Shown: positions 34,904-43,636 of the stretch, piece after piece
How positions within the stretch are numbered: position 1 is the first letter of the stretch
Layout of the letters: each line of letters begins with the position of its first letter
DNA from: CAYTEO01 sp964436825
GTDB taxonomy: Bacteria; Krumholzibacteriota; Krumholzibacteriia; LZORAL124-64-63
Length of the DNA: 64,000 bases
Direction: 5' to 3'
Assembly (NCBI GenBank): GCA_964436825.1
Contig: CAYTEO010000004.1
Span: 62,001-126,000, forward strand
The notes under the pieces: model-generated
What the model saw: the letters and a program-made list of their open reading frames with translations, nothing else
What the model was told of the DNA's origin: nothing
The model's database searches: none
Position numbers and translations under genes: made by a program

Positions 34904-37083
34904 CGCTCACCTCCGGCCGGCAGCAGCGAGCGGCCGGTCATCCAGGCGGGCCGGTCGATCCCGAACAGGTCCAGGATCGTCGGCGCCAGGTCCAGCAGCG
35001 AGGGGCGGGTCTCGGCGAACCGGCGGTTGCACAGCAGGACGCCCGGTACCAGCCGCGGGTCGATGCAGTGGTCGCCGGACCAGCTGCGGGTGTTGTCCTC
35101 GAAGACGCGGGCGGTGACCCGGCCCACGGCGGCGTCCCAGCCGGTCCGCCAGCCCACCTTGAAGCCGACGACCAGGTCGGGGCCCTCGCCGGCGTAGGGG
35201 CCGTGGTAGACCTCGTCGCTGGTCCAGACCTCGTTGACGCACGGGCGGTCGCCGTCGCGCAGCCCGCGCAGCTTCGCGCGCAGCTCCTCGCGCAGGGCGG
35301 GTGCCTCCTCGGGGGCGACGATCCCCTGCTTCTCCCGCCCGCGCAGGTTGAGGTAGAACCCGCCCAGCCCGGTGGCGTAGGCGCGGGTGCGGGACCAGTC
35401 GATGTCGGTCGGCTCGGCCCGGAAGCCTTCCGGCAGCGGCGGGAGCGGTCCGTCGACGGGGTCACTCTCCAGGAACAGGTACCCCTCCTGCCGCAGCCAG
35501 GTGTTCAGGTTGACGCCGCGGCGGAACGGCTTGAAACCGTGGTCGGAGACCACCAGCAGGACGTCGTCGTCGCGCAGCTTCTCCAGGACGCGACCCACCA
35601 GCGCGTCGGCCCGGTCGTAAAGGTCGCGGATGGCATGGCGGTGGCGCTCGGTGTCCTTGCCGGCGTTGGCCGGGTGGTCCGGGTCCAGGTAGCGGAAGAA
35701 CATGTGCTGGATGCGGTCGGTGGCGTCGAAGACGATCGCGATCACGCCGCTGCGCTGCCTCTCCAGGGCGTGGAAGAGCTGCCGCTCCCGCTCGGCGTGG
35801 ATCTCCCAGGCCTGGTCCAGGAAGCCCTGCTCGTCCAGGACCCGCTCGTTGAGCGCCCAGGTGTCCTCGGCCAGCCCCAGGGTGGCGAACGGCCCGTGGA
35901 GCTTGGCCAGGGCCGCGGCGTAGTGGGACGGGTGGGAGATGGGCAGGGCCGGGTGCTCCGGGTCGATGTGCAGCGGCGTCACGTAGAGGGAGAACGGCGC
36001 GAAGCCCGTCACCCGCAGCTTGCACAGGCCGCGGACGGTCAGCAGCGGCCCGGCCCGGAACGAGAGTCGCAGCCAGGGGGAGTTCTCGTCGGGGCCGAGG
36101 GTGACGCGCTGGTCGCCGACGGTGATCGTGGCCCGTCGGGACTCCGCGTCGACGACGGCCCGCAGCGGCAGGGTCAGGGGCCGGCCGTCGGGGCCGTCGG
36201 GACCGACCAGGGTGCCGACCCAGGCGTCGCCGTCGCGTCGCAGGCGGTTGCGCACCCCGCCGATGGTCTCGGCGTCGGCCACCGGAGCGACACCGGCGCT
36301 GGCGCCGTCGACGGCGGTCAGCTCCTGTTCGGCCGCGGTGTACCAGGCGAACGTCCCCTGGGTTCCCCGCAGGTCGGGGACGCACATGGCCGACAGCATG
36401 TGGCCGTCCACCTTCTCGGGCGGGAAGGTGATCGGCACGCGCAGGATGCTGCAGCGCACGCCGTGTTCGCCCAGGACGCGCCAGAACGCCTTGCTGCGGC
36501 GCAGCAGCTCGATCCGCGGCTTGCCCAGCGGCAGGCGCCACGGGCCGAGCCTCAGGACCCGGTCCGGGGGGGTGATCCGCGTCGAGGAGAGGATCGGCAG
36601 GTAGGTTCGCAGGTCGCGGCCCAGGAAGTCGAAGATGCCGTGCCGGCCCGCGTCGGCGCCGACGGCGAAGCCGCTCCAGGCCACCGGCGACATGGCCGGC
36701 CAGGTGGTCGCCAGGGGGCGGAAACCGCCCTGTTCCTTCAGGCGCCGGAGGTGGGGCAGTCGGCCCTCGGCGATCCCCTGCTTGACCAGGCAGGGATCCA
36801 GGCCGTCCAGTCCCAGCACGACGACGCGTCGCGCCCGCGCCCGCCGGGTGCTCCGCCGCCGCTTCAGCGAGCGCAGCAGCGTCCGCAGCGGCCACAGCAG
36901 CACGGCCAGCAGCGCCACCAGGAATCCGGCCACGCCGAACAGCAGCGAGCCGCCCAGGGCGAACCCCGCGCCTGGACCGATGTAGGCCCACGCGGGCGAG
37001 GCGCCGGCGAACAGCAGGGCGGACGTCAGCAGGGTGATGCCGGCGGGGGACGGGCGATGGCGGTCGTGCAGGTCCGGTCTCAT
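34900..37083 (-). CDS. Membrane-anchored alkaline-phosphatase-superfamily protein with YIGPGAG N-terminus
   Basis: A 727-residue paralogue of the gene downstream. It has an N-terminal hydrophobic leader, then AYIGPGAGFALGGSLLFGVAGFLVALLAVLLWPLR, a YIGPGAG motif and membrane helix that recur at the N-termini of many bacterial phosphodiesterase-like proteins, then a basic linker RSLKRRRSTRRARARR. The catalytic domain starts with VVVLGLDGLDPCLV and continues with MSPVAWSGFAVGADAGRHGIFDF and LLVVSDHGFKPFRRGVNLNTWL. The two phosphatases thus differ in anchoring: this one stays at the membrane, the other is exported. It is the first gene of the leftward operon; a TATAAT lies upstream at 37119-37114. 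Confidence 0.88.
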   Translation of the reverse strand: MRPDLHDRHRPSPAGITLLTSALLFAGASPAWAYIGPGAGFALGGSLLFGVAGFLVALLAVLLWPLRTLLRSLKRRRSTRRARARRVVVLGLDGLDPCLVKQGIAEGRLPHLRRLKEQGGFRPLATTWPAMSPVAWSGFAVGADAGRHGIFDFLGRDLRTYLPILSSTRITPPDRVLRLGPWRLPLGKPRIELLRRSKAFWRVLGEHGVRCSILRVPITFPPEKVDGHMLSAMCVPDLRGTQGTFAWYTAAEQELTAVDGASAGVAPVADAETIGGVRNRLRRDGDAWVGTLVGPDGPDGRPLTLPLRAVVDAESRRATITVGDQRVTLGPDENSPWLRLSFRAGPLLTVRGLCKLRVTGFAPFSLYVTPLHIDPEHPALPISHPSHYAAALAKLHGPFATLGLAEDTWALNERVLDEQGFLDQAWEIHAERERQLFHALERQRSGVIAIVFDATDRIQHMFFRYLDPDHPANAGKDTERHRHAIRDLYDRADALVGRVLEKLRDDDVLLVVSDHGFKPFRRGVNLNTWLRQEGYLFLESDPVDGPLPPLPEGFRAEPTDIDWSRTRAYATGLGGFYLNLRGREKQGIVAPEEAPALREELRAKLRGLRDGDRPCVNEVWTSDEVYHGPYAGEGPDLVVGFKVGWRTGWDAAVGRVTARVFEDNTRSWSGDHCIDPRLVPGVLLCNRRFAETRPSLLDLAPTILDLFGIDRPAWMTGRSLLPAGGER

Positions 37084-37097
37084 GTCGCTTCCCGGGT

Positions 37098-37126
37098 GAA
37101 CGTTCGACCCACCATTATAACGTTCG
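37098..37126 (-). promoter_or_regulatory. TATAAT flanked by two AACGTTCG boxes
   Basis: On the minus strand a perfect TATAAT (37119-37114) precedes the phosphatase operon, with no good minus-35 hexamer. AACGTTCG occurs at 37099-37106 and 37119-37126, 20 bp apart on either side of it. The first copy is part of the palindrome GAACGTTC. The layout suggests an activator- or repressor-controlled promoter. Confidence 0.5.
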
Positions 37127-37355
37127 GACCAGCTCCGCGCACGGGAAACGGTCCCGAGCTCACGGCGGCGGGGTGGGGATTCCCCGGGACCCGATCCGCT
37201 GTCCGATCCAGGCGTTGCCCGCCTTCCCGTCAGCCCCTACCATGGGCCTCCTCGCGGACCAGCCGGTGAGGCGGCCCGGTCGAAGAGGTCGTGTCGCGGT
37301 CATCGTCCCGCGCCGCCCGGGAGTGACGACCGTTCTGCATCAGCCGAGGCGTTTC

Positions 37356-38915
37356 ATGGTTCCCTCGCGTCGCACAGCGCTGGGCCTGGTCCTGGTGGGG
37401 TTCGTCGCCCTGCTCCTGCTGCAAGGCGTCTGCACCCAGGAAGACGCCTTCATCAGCTTCCGCTACGCGCGCCATCTCGTCTCGGGGCACGGGTTGGTCT
37501 ACAACCCGGGCGAGCGGGTCGAGGGGTACACGAACTTCCTGTGGACCCTGCTGATGGCCGCGGGGATGGCGGCGGGGATCGATCCGGTGCCGTGGAGCCG
37601 CTGGCTGGGGATCGCGGCCGCGCTGGCGCTGGTGCTGTTCACCGGCCGCTGGGCCCGGCGGGAGGGGAACGCCACGTCCGGCGCCCTGGCCGCGGTGCTG
37701 GTCGCCGCGGTGCCGGGGATGGCCGCCGAGGCGGTCCAGGGGCTGGAGACCGTCCCGTTCGCCCTGCTGGTCGCCGCCGGTGTCCGGTCCTGGGTGGTGG
37801 TCCACCGGCGCTGGCGCGACGGCTCGCCGTGGCGGCCCGGCGACCTGTGGCCGGCACTGCTGCTCTGGCTCGCGGCCCTGACCCGGCCGGAGGGGCTGGG
37901 GGTGGCCGGTCTCTGCCTGCTGGGATCGTGGTGGGAGGCGCGCGGCGCGGCCCTCCCGGCGCGCCGGCGGTCGCTGGCGCTGTTCAGCCTGGTCCTGCTG
38001 CTCTACCTGCCCTACTGGTTCTGGCGCCTCCACTACTACGGCGACCCGCTGCCCAACACCTTCTACGCCAAGACCGGGGGCGGGCTGCGGCACCTGGTGC
38101 TGGGTCTGCACTACCTGGGGAGATTCCTGGTCCTGCACCCGTCCCTGACGCTCCTGGGTGTCGGCGCGGTCCTGCTCGCGCGGCGGCGCGCCGCCGCGCT
38201 CCTGCCCGGCGGTCGGGTCGTCCTGGTCGTCCTGCTGGGCTACGCGGCCGAGATCGCGGCCGTCGGGGGAGACTTCAAGGAGACGTTCCGGTTCGTCCTG
38301 CCGCTGGTGCCCCTGGGGGCCGTCCTGGCGGCGGTGCCCGTGGCCGGGTGGTGGTCGGTGTCCGCGTCCCGGGTCCGGTGGACCGGGACGGCCCTGCTGG
38401 CCGTCGCCCTGCTCGGGGTCGCCCCCACGCTGCGCCGCACCGTCGTCTGGTCCCGCTTGCGGGCCGACGACCTGGAGCGGCGGACCGTCTGCGGCCTCTG
38501 GCTGCGCGACCACGCCCGCCCTGGGGCCGTCCTGGCCATCCACTCGGCCGGGATCGTCCCCTACTACAGCGGCCTGCGGACCATCGACATGTGGGGCCTG
38601 ACCGATCGGCACATCGCCCGCGCGCCGCTGCCGGCGGACGCGGCCGACCGGCAGGTGGGCCACGAGAGGTCCGACGACGCCTACGTCCTGTCGCGCCGGC
38701 CCGACTACATCGTGCCCTACTGGTGGCTGATGGTCACCGACCGCCCGCGCACCGACCACCTGGACGACGACTTCCGCGACCTGCCGCAGTGGCGCGAGGC
38801 CGGCCGCGAGTACCGTCCCCGCAGCGTCCCGCTGCCTCCCTCGCCGCGCCGGCCGGGTCGGCCGCGCTGGTTCAACTTCCTGCAGCGGATCGCTCCGTCC
38901 GACACGCTGCCGTGA
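37356..38915 (+). CDS. GT-C family membrane glycosyltransferase (AftB-like)
   Basis: A 519-residue polytopic membrane protein. The ATG at 37356 was chosen because it puts the start immediately before the first helix (LGLVLVGFVALLLLQG); earlier in-frame starts would add a charged tail. The first loop carries the signature EDAFISFRYARHLVSGHGLVYNPGERVEGYTNFLW, typical of GT-C enzymes related to the mycobacterial arabinofuranosyltransferase AftB, where the acidic pair begins the catalytic loop. About ten helices follow, then a C-terminal soluble domain of about 140 residues. Such enzymes use polyprenyl-phosphate sugars and act on the periplasmic face. The acceptor is unknown. Confidence 0.85.
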   Translation: MVPSRRTALGLVLVGFVALLLLQGVCTQEDAFISFRYARHLVSGHGLVYNPGERVEGYTNFLWTLLMAAGMAAGIDPVPWSRWLGIAAALALVLFTGRWARREGNATSGALAAVLVAAVPGMAAEAVQGLETVPFALLVAAGVRSWVVVHRRWRDGSPWRPGDLWPALLLWLAALTRPEGLGVAGLCLLGSWWEARGAALPARRRSLALFSLVLLLYLPYWFWRLHYYGDPLPNTFYAKTGGGLRHLVLGLHYLGRFLVLHPSLTLLGVGAVLLARRRAAALLPGGRVVLVVLLGYAAEIAAVGGDFKETFRFVLPLVPLGAVLAAVPVAGWWSVSASRVRWTGTALLAVALLGVAPTLRRTVVWSRLRADDLERRTVCGLWLRDHARPGAVLAIHSAGIVPYYSGLRTIDMWGLTDRHIARAPLPADAADRQVGHERSDDAYVLSRRPDYIVPYWWLMVTDRPRTDHLDDDFRDLPQWREAGREYRPRSVPLPPSPRRPGRPRWFNFLQRIAPSDTLP

Positions 38916-38927
38916 CCGCCGCCGGCC

Positions 38928-39812
38928 TCATTGCACCTCGCTGAAGGCGATGACGACGCTGGCCGTGTAGGTGGGCTGCTCCAGCATGACGAAGGTGCCG
39001 GTGTGCGGCATCGTCTTGAAGCTGATGGTCCGGGCCTTGTCCCAGCCCATCTGGTTGAGGGTCAGGCGCGCGTTGGTCGGATCGGGGAAGAAGGTGCCGC
39101 TGCCGATGACCAGGATCGGCACGCTCTGTTTGGGCAGCTGCTCGGTGAGGTCGAAGTCGAAGCTGCTGAGCAGCAGCTCGGTGAAGCTGATCTGGTCGGT
39201 CCGCAGGGCCTGGTCGACGATCTTGTCGGCGATGTCCCGCCGCGGACTCATGTTCAGGAAGTAGTCGGCCACGAAGTGGTCGTAGTTGTGCAGGAGCTGG
39301 TCGGCGACGCGGACCTTCTGCTCGCGGGTCGCCAGCTGCTTGGGCGCGGCGTCGATAACGATCAGGCGGCGGACGGCGTCGGGATGGCGGAAGGTGTACT
39401 CCATGGCGATCAACCCGCCCATGCCGTGGCCCACCAGGACCGGGTAGCCGATCCCGTTCTCGTGGATGAAGCGCTCCAGCTCGTCGGCGGCCCGCGGGAT
39501 GGTCAGGTTCGGGATGGGCGGGGTGCGGCCGTGGCCGGGCAGCTCGAAGGTCCACACCTTGTAGCCGATCTGCAGCAGCGGCAGCATGTCGTCCCAGACG
39601 GCGGCGCTGGAGCCGAGGGTGTGGATCAGGACCATCTCGTAGCCGTAGGCGGAGCTGCGGCGGGGCAGGCGGTGGTCGCCGGCGGTCGTCGTGTCGCGTG
39701 CGGTGGTGATGGCCGTGTCCGCGTCGGCGACCGGCGAGGCGGACACGACCGTCGCGCCGAGCAGGGCCAGCAGGAGGAGCGACAGGGCGGCGGTCGGCAG
39801 GCGGCGGTTCAT
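38928..39812 (-). CDS. Exported alpha/beta hydrolase homologue lacking the nucleophile serine
   Basis: A 294-residue protein with a signal peptide (LPTAALSLLLLALLGATVVSAS) and an alpha/beta-hydrolase fold: VLIHTLGSSAAVWDDMLPLL, VWTFELPGHGRTPP, a helical cap, and the late histidine in TMPHTGTFVMLEQP. The nucleophile elbow reads GHGMGG instead of GHSMGG, so the catalytic serine is glycine (GGC where AGC would be expected, one base different). Unless another residue substitutes, it should be inactive as an esterase and may act as a binding protein. It converges on the glycosyltransferase gene with a 12-bp gap and has an MBL-hydrolase gene immediately upstream. Confidence 0.85.
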   Translation of the reverse strand: MNRRLPTAALSLLLLALLGATVVSASPVADADTAITTARDTTTAGDHRLPRRSSAYGYEMVLIHTLGSSAAVWDDMLPLLQIGYKVWTFELPGHGRTPPIPNLTIPRAADELERFIHENGIGYPVLVGHGMGGLIAMEYTFRHPDAVRRLIVIDAAPKQLATREQKVRVADQLLHNYDHFVADYFLNMSPRRDIADKIVDQALRTDQISFTELLLSSFDFDLTEQLPKQSVPILVIGSGTFFPDPTNARLTLNQMGWDKARTISFKTMPHTGTFVMLEQPTYTASVVIAFSEVQ

Positions 39813-39813
39813 C

Positions 39814-40677
39814 TCAGCTCTTTTCGTCGGTGATCGGGTCGCGGGTCACGCCCGCGGGGGTGACCGTCAGCCGGTCGCCGTCGGCGAGGGTAACGACCGG
39901 GCCGTCGAAATGTTCCCGCACCAGGGCGGGCAGGTCCAGGATCGCCGCGGCGGGGTAGAGGTGGAGCAGGGCGACCCGCCGGGGGCGGGCCTCCCGGCAG
40001 AGGGCTCCCACCCGCGACGGGGACATGTGGCCCTCCAGGGACCAGGCGTCGGGGGTCGAGCACTCGACGACCAGCAGGTCGGCCTCCCGCGCGGCCTCGA
40101 CCAGGCCCGGGCACGGCTCGCTGTCGCCCGAGTAGGACAGCACGGTCCCCTCGGCGTCGCGACAGCGCAGGCAGAGGTTCTCCCCGGAGAAGCGGTGCTC
40201 GGTGTGCCGGGCGGCGTGGAGGTCCAGGCGCGGACCGGGCGCCTGGGGCGAGGGGTGCCAGGTCCCGTCGTCGCCGGGGGCGAGACTGTCGCCCGGGGAG
40301 ACCTCGTCCACCCGCAACGGCGCCCCGGAGGGGACCATCCAGTCGCCGTAGAGGTCGGCCAGGGCGTCCAGATAGCGGCGCAGCCCGGGCGGGCCGATCA
40401 ACTGCAGGGGCGGTGCCTCCCGCAGCAGCGGCGAGTGGCGGGCGAACAGCAGGACCGCCAGGTCGTGGCAGTGGTCGGGATGGAAGTGGGTGACGACGAC
40501 GGTCGTGATCGCCGCCACGTCCCGCGGCCCGTCGGGGTGGGCCAGCAGTCGCGACACCGCGCCCGGCCCCGGATCGACCAGCACGCCGCGACCGTCCACC
40601 TCCAGCCAGTGGCCGGCGCTGGCGCGCGACGGCGTGGGCACGGCCCCGCCGGTGCCGAGAACCAACAGCGAGAGCAT
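39814..40677 (-). CDS. MBL-fold metallo-hydrolase (RNase Z/arylsulfatase-like)
   Basis: A 287-residue metallo-beta-lactamase-fold hydrolase of the ribonuclease Z-like branch. The first metal motif is VTHFHPDHCHDLAVLL (HxHxDH), with the N-terminal GTGGAVPTPSRASAGHWLEVDG. Further ligands lie in LSYSGDSEPCPG (D) and LEGHMSP (H), as in RNase Z and AtsA-type enzymes. RNase Z members usually process tRNA 3' ends, but all three tRNAs in the window encode their CCA, so a different substrate is quite possible. It is 1 bp upstream of the serine-less hydrolase gene and shares its transcript. Confidence 0.85.
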   Translation of the reverse strand: MLSLLVLGTGGAVPTPSRASAGHWLEVDGRGVLVDPGPGAVSRLLAHPDGPRDVAAITTVVVTHFHPDHCHDLAVLLFARHSPLLREAPPLQLIGPPGLRRYLDALADLYGDWMVPSGAPLRVDEVSPGDSLAPGDDGTWHPSPQAPGPRLDLHAARHTEHRFSGENLCLRCRDAEGTVLSYSGDSEPCPGLVEAAREADLLVVECSTPDAWSLEGHMSPSRVGALCREARPRRVALLHLYPAAAILDLPALVREHFDGPVVTLADGDRLTVTPAGVTRDPITDEKS

Positions 40678-40721
40678 GCGTATAAGGAAACCCCGGTGGC
40701 CCGCGGGTCAAGGGGGGTTGC

Positions 40722-40750
40722 TGGACACCCCGGCCGGCGGCGGCTATCAT
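40722..40750 (+). promoter_or_regulatory. Promoter for the TPR/peptidase-MA-like operon
   Basis: TGGACA (40722-40727), 17 bp and TATCAT (40745-40750) lie 54 bp before the ATG at 40805. Both hexamers match the sigma70 consensus at five of six positions. Confidence 0.6.
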
Positions 40751-40804
40751 GACGGCCCCCGGCGGCCCGCGACGCCGGCGCCATCGACACGGGAAGGACC
40801 GAGG

Positions 40805-42562
40805 ATGAGCAAGTGGCTCTTGATCGCGCTGCTGACTGGCCTGCTGCCGGCGGTGGCCGCGGCCGGCACCCAGACCGACGCGCCGCCCGACACCTCCGGC
40901 CTGATCTCCATCGACCCGTCGACCTACGGGGCGTCGGTCGAGCAGATCATGGCCGGTCCCGGGGACGACGAGGCCAAGATCGCCGCCCTGCAGCGGCTGC
41001 TGGTGACCGATCCCCGCAACGTCGCCGCCTACAACAACCTGGGTGTCCTGCACGCCCGCCGCGGCGAGTGGCCCCAGGCCCGTGACGCCTTCCTCTCCGC
41101 CGTCCAGGTCGATCCGCGGCTGCCGGAACCGCACCGCAACCTGGGACTGGCCTTCCTCAACGTGGGCCAGGGCGAGCTGGCCGTGCGCGAGCTGGAGGCC
41201 TACGCCCGCCTGGCCGGGCCCGAGGGCCGCGACGCCTGGCGCCTGCTGGGCGACGCCCTGCGCCGCAGCGGCGACCTGGCGGGGGCGCGACGGCGGCTGG
41301 AACACGGCCTGGAGGTCCTGGGCGAGCCGTTCGACGGGGAAAAGGCGCGGACCGTCATGATGCTGGTGAAGGTCCTGGAGGAGGCTGGCGAGGAGACGGC
41401 CGTCGAGGAGACGCTGGCCAGGTACGCCCCTGCCGCCAGGAGGTTCCTCCAGGAGGCCGGTGCCGTGGCCGATCCCTCCCTGGCCGACGGCGATCCGGGC
41501 CTGAAGGCCGCCCGGGTCATCGTCAACCGGCTGGTGGCCCTGAAGGTCGAGAACGCCAGGCTGCTGGCCGAGTCGGGGATGACGGAGCAGGCAGCCGACC
41601 TCTACCGGCAGGCCCTGGAGCTGGCCCCGGAGCACGACGAGCTGATCCCCGCGGCCGTGGCCACCCTGCTGGACGCCGGCCGCTCGATGGACGCGGAGAT
41701 CCTGGCCCGCCGGGCCGTCAAGGAGCATCCCGAGCACGCCGGCGGCTGGGAGGCCCTGGGTCGGATCGCCGAGGCGGATGGACGTCTCCGCGACGCCATC
41801 GACCACTACGTCAAGGCCTGGCGACTGGACCGCGGCGACATGACCCTGGCCGGCCGCGTCGCCCAGCTCTACCTGCAGATCGGGGACAACGACGGCGCCC
41901 AGCGCTTCCTGGCCGACGTCGTTTCCTCGCCCGACGCGCCGGCGGAGATGCTGCTGAACTACGCCCTCAGCCTCCAGCGCCAGGGACACTACCGTCTCTC
42001 GCTGCCGACCCTGCGGCGGGCGGTCAGGGCGAGGCCGGACCTGCTGTCCGCCTGGCAGGCCATGGCCCAGGCCCTGCGCAAGACCAGGCAGTGGGACAAG
42101 GCCGCCGACGCCTATGCCCGCTGCCTGGAGCTGAAGCAGGACGCCAAGTTCGCCTTCCAGCGGGGGTACTGTCTCTACCGGCTGGAGCGCTACGACGAGG
42201 CGGCGACCGCGTTTCGCCGCGCCATCGAGCTGGATCCCGAGTACGACAAGGCGTACAGCAACCTGGGGCTGGCCCTGCTCGGCGCGGGGCGTGACCAGGA
42301 GGCCCTGGAGGCCTTCGAGAAGGCACTCGCCTTCCAGCCCGACAGCTACAAGTTGATGCTGAACAAGGGGATCTGCCTCTACCGGCTCGGCCGCTACGAG
42401 GACGCCCTGCTGACCTTCGAGGCGGCCATGGAGCGGCAGGAGACCCCCGCGGTCTGGAACAACCTGGGACTGGTCTACGACGCCCTGGGCGAGAAGGCCG
42501 AGGCCCAGCGCTGCTACAAGGAGGCCAAGCGGCTCCGCGCCGCGGAAGGGGGGAACGGATGA
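40805..42562 (+). CDS. Exported TPR protein
   Basis: A 585-residue protein with a signal peptide (MSKWLLIALLTGLLPAVAAAG) and then tetratricopeptide repeats along almost its whole length. Clear units include VAAYNNLGVLHARRGEWPQARDAFLSAVQVDP, KFAFQRGYCLYRLERYDEAATAFRRAIELDP, KAYSNLGLALLGAGRDQEALEAFEKALAFQP and AVWNNLGLVYDALGEKAEAQRCYKEAKRL. Such superhelices bind peptides or partner proteins. It overlaps the next gene, an exported peptidase-MA-like protein, by 4 bp, so the two products probably work together in the periplasm. AAGGACCGAGG precedes the start. Confidence 0.93.
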   Translation: MSKWLLIALLTGLLPAVAAAGTQTDAPPDTSGLISIDPSTYGASVEQIMAGPGDDEAKIAALQRLLVTDPRNVAAYNNLGVLHARRGEWPQARDAFLSAVQVDPRLPEPHRNLGLAFLNVGQGELAVRELEAYARLAGPEGRDAWRLLGDALRRSGDLAGARRRLEHGLEVLGEPFDGEKARTVMMLVKVLEEAGEETAVEETLARYAPAARRFLQEAGAVADPSLADGDPGLKAARVIVNRLVALKVENARLLAESGMTEQAADLYRQALELAPEHDELIPAAVATLLDAGRSMDAEILARRAVKEHPEHAGGWEALGRIAEADGRLRDAIDHYVKAWRLDRGDMTLAGRVAQLYLQIGDNDGAQRFLADVVSSPDAPAEMLLNYALSLQRQGHYRLSLPTLRRAVRARPDLLSAWQAMAQALRKTRQWDKAADAYARCLELKQDAKFAFQRGYCLYRLERYDEAATAFRRAIELDPEYDKAYSNLGLALLGAGRDQEALEAFEKALAFQPDSYKLMLNKGICLYRLGRYEDALLTFEAAMERQETPAVWNNLGLVYDALGEKAEAQRCYKEAKRLRAAEGGNG

Positions 42563-43608
42563 ACCGGCTGACGGCCCTGATCACGATGGTCGTGCTGCTG
42601 GCCGGCGGGTGGGCCCTGGCATGCCATCCCGTCGCACAGCCGCCGCTGACCCCGGACGGTCCCTTCCCGCGTTGCACGGCGGAGCAGCTGGCCCGCTGCG
42701 GTTTCCCCGACCACCAGCACGCCTACTTCTGGCCCGGCTGGCAGCCGCGGACCGGTGCCGACGGACGGCCGTTCGGTTTCGGCAGCATCTGCAGCGGACG
42801 CGTCCTGCTGCACCGGACCGACCTCGTGCGCAACGACTCCCTGCTGGCCCTGCCGGGCCTGGAGCTGCACTTCAACCCCGGCTACAAGCCGTGCGACGTG
42901 GCCTCGCTGCTGGAGCTACTGGAGGCCGCCCGCCACGACCTGCGCGACCTGCTGGGGTTGACCCGCGACGACACCCTCGTGGTGGTCAACACCGACCGGA
43001 CCGAGCTGTACAAGCAGGCGACCCGGCAGGGGACCTGGCGGATGTACCTGCTGCGGGGCGATACCTGCCTCGTCCAGCCGATCCCCGTCCTGACGGCCCG
43101 CACCCTGGTGGGGCACGCCGCCTACGACCTGTACACGCGCTGGCTGCTGCAGCAGCCGGGCCTGCGCGAGCTGCCGGTCTGGTTCCGCGACGGGCTGGCC
43201 GCCTACACGGCCGAGCTGGGGGTCCACCTCAACAACTACCTGTTCATGTACCGCAGCGCCGGTCCCGTGCTGTTCACCCCGGACCAGGTCGACGCCATCC
43301 TGGCCTCCCCGCCCCGCAGCGACCCCGCCGAGGACCAGCAGCTCTTCCGGCGGGCACGCTACAGCGCCTTCCTGATGGTCTGGCGGCTGGTGGAGGAGCA
43401 GGGCGGGCTGGCACCGGTGCGGCGCGTCCTGGCGGCAGCGGCGGGGGGACGGGATCCCGACGACGCCTGCCGGCAGGGGTGGGGCGTCGACTGGCGGGAG
43501 CTGGCCCGGCGCCTCGATCCGGTCGCCGCCGGCGAGGATCCCGGCGTGGCGATGGGCATCCTGCGGCCGCACCTGCCGCCCCCGGCGGAACCCGCGGCCG
43601 AAGAGTGA
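42559..43608 (+). CDS. Exported peptidase-MA-like protein with degenerate active site
   Basis: A 349-residue exported protein (signal peptide 1-21; the following AC might be a weak lipobox). Residues of about 130-290 resemble the peptidase MA (gluzincin) domain often found with TPR proteins. However the zinc motif HExxH is HAAYD (186-190), and the downstream glutamate in the usual LPxWLxEGLA is D (LPVWFRDGLAAY, D211). The fold therefore seems kept while both zinc-binding and catalytic residues are lost. It may be a pseudopeptidase. It is coupled to the TPR gene and followed after 28 bp by gltX. Confidence 0.7.
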   Translation: MNRLTALITMVVLLAGGWALACHPVAQPPLTPDGPFPRCTAEQLARCGFPDHQHAYFWPGWQPRTGADGRPFGFGSICSGRVLLHRTDLVRNDSLLALPGLELHFNPGYKPCDVASLLELLEAARHDLRDLLGLTRDDTLVVVNTDRTELYKQATRQGTWRMYLLRGDTCLVQPIPVLTARTLVGHAAYDLYTRWLLQQPGLRELPVWFRDGLAAYTAELGVHLNNYLFMYRSAGPVLFTPDQVDAILASPPRSDPAEDQQLFRRARYSAFLMVWRLVEEQGGLAPVRRVLAAAAGGRDPDDACRQGWGVDWRELARRLDPVAAGEDPGVAMGILRPHLPPPAEPAAEE

Positions 43609-43636
43609 GACGATCCAGGGAAAGGACACCGACCAG

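Noticed and set aside
39814..40677. MBL hydrolase as the tRNA 3'-processing RNase Z
   Set aside because: It has RNase Z-like motifs, but all three tRNAs in the window encode CCA, and the protein is coupled to an exported hydrolase, so I kept a neutral name.
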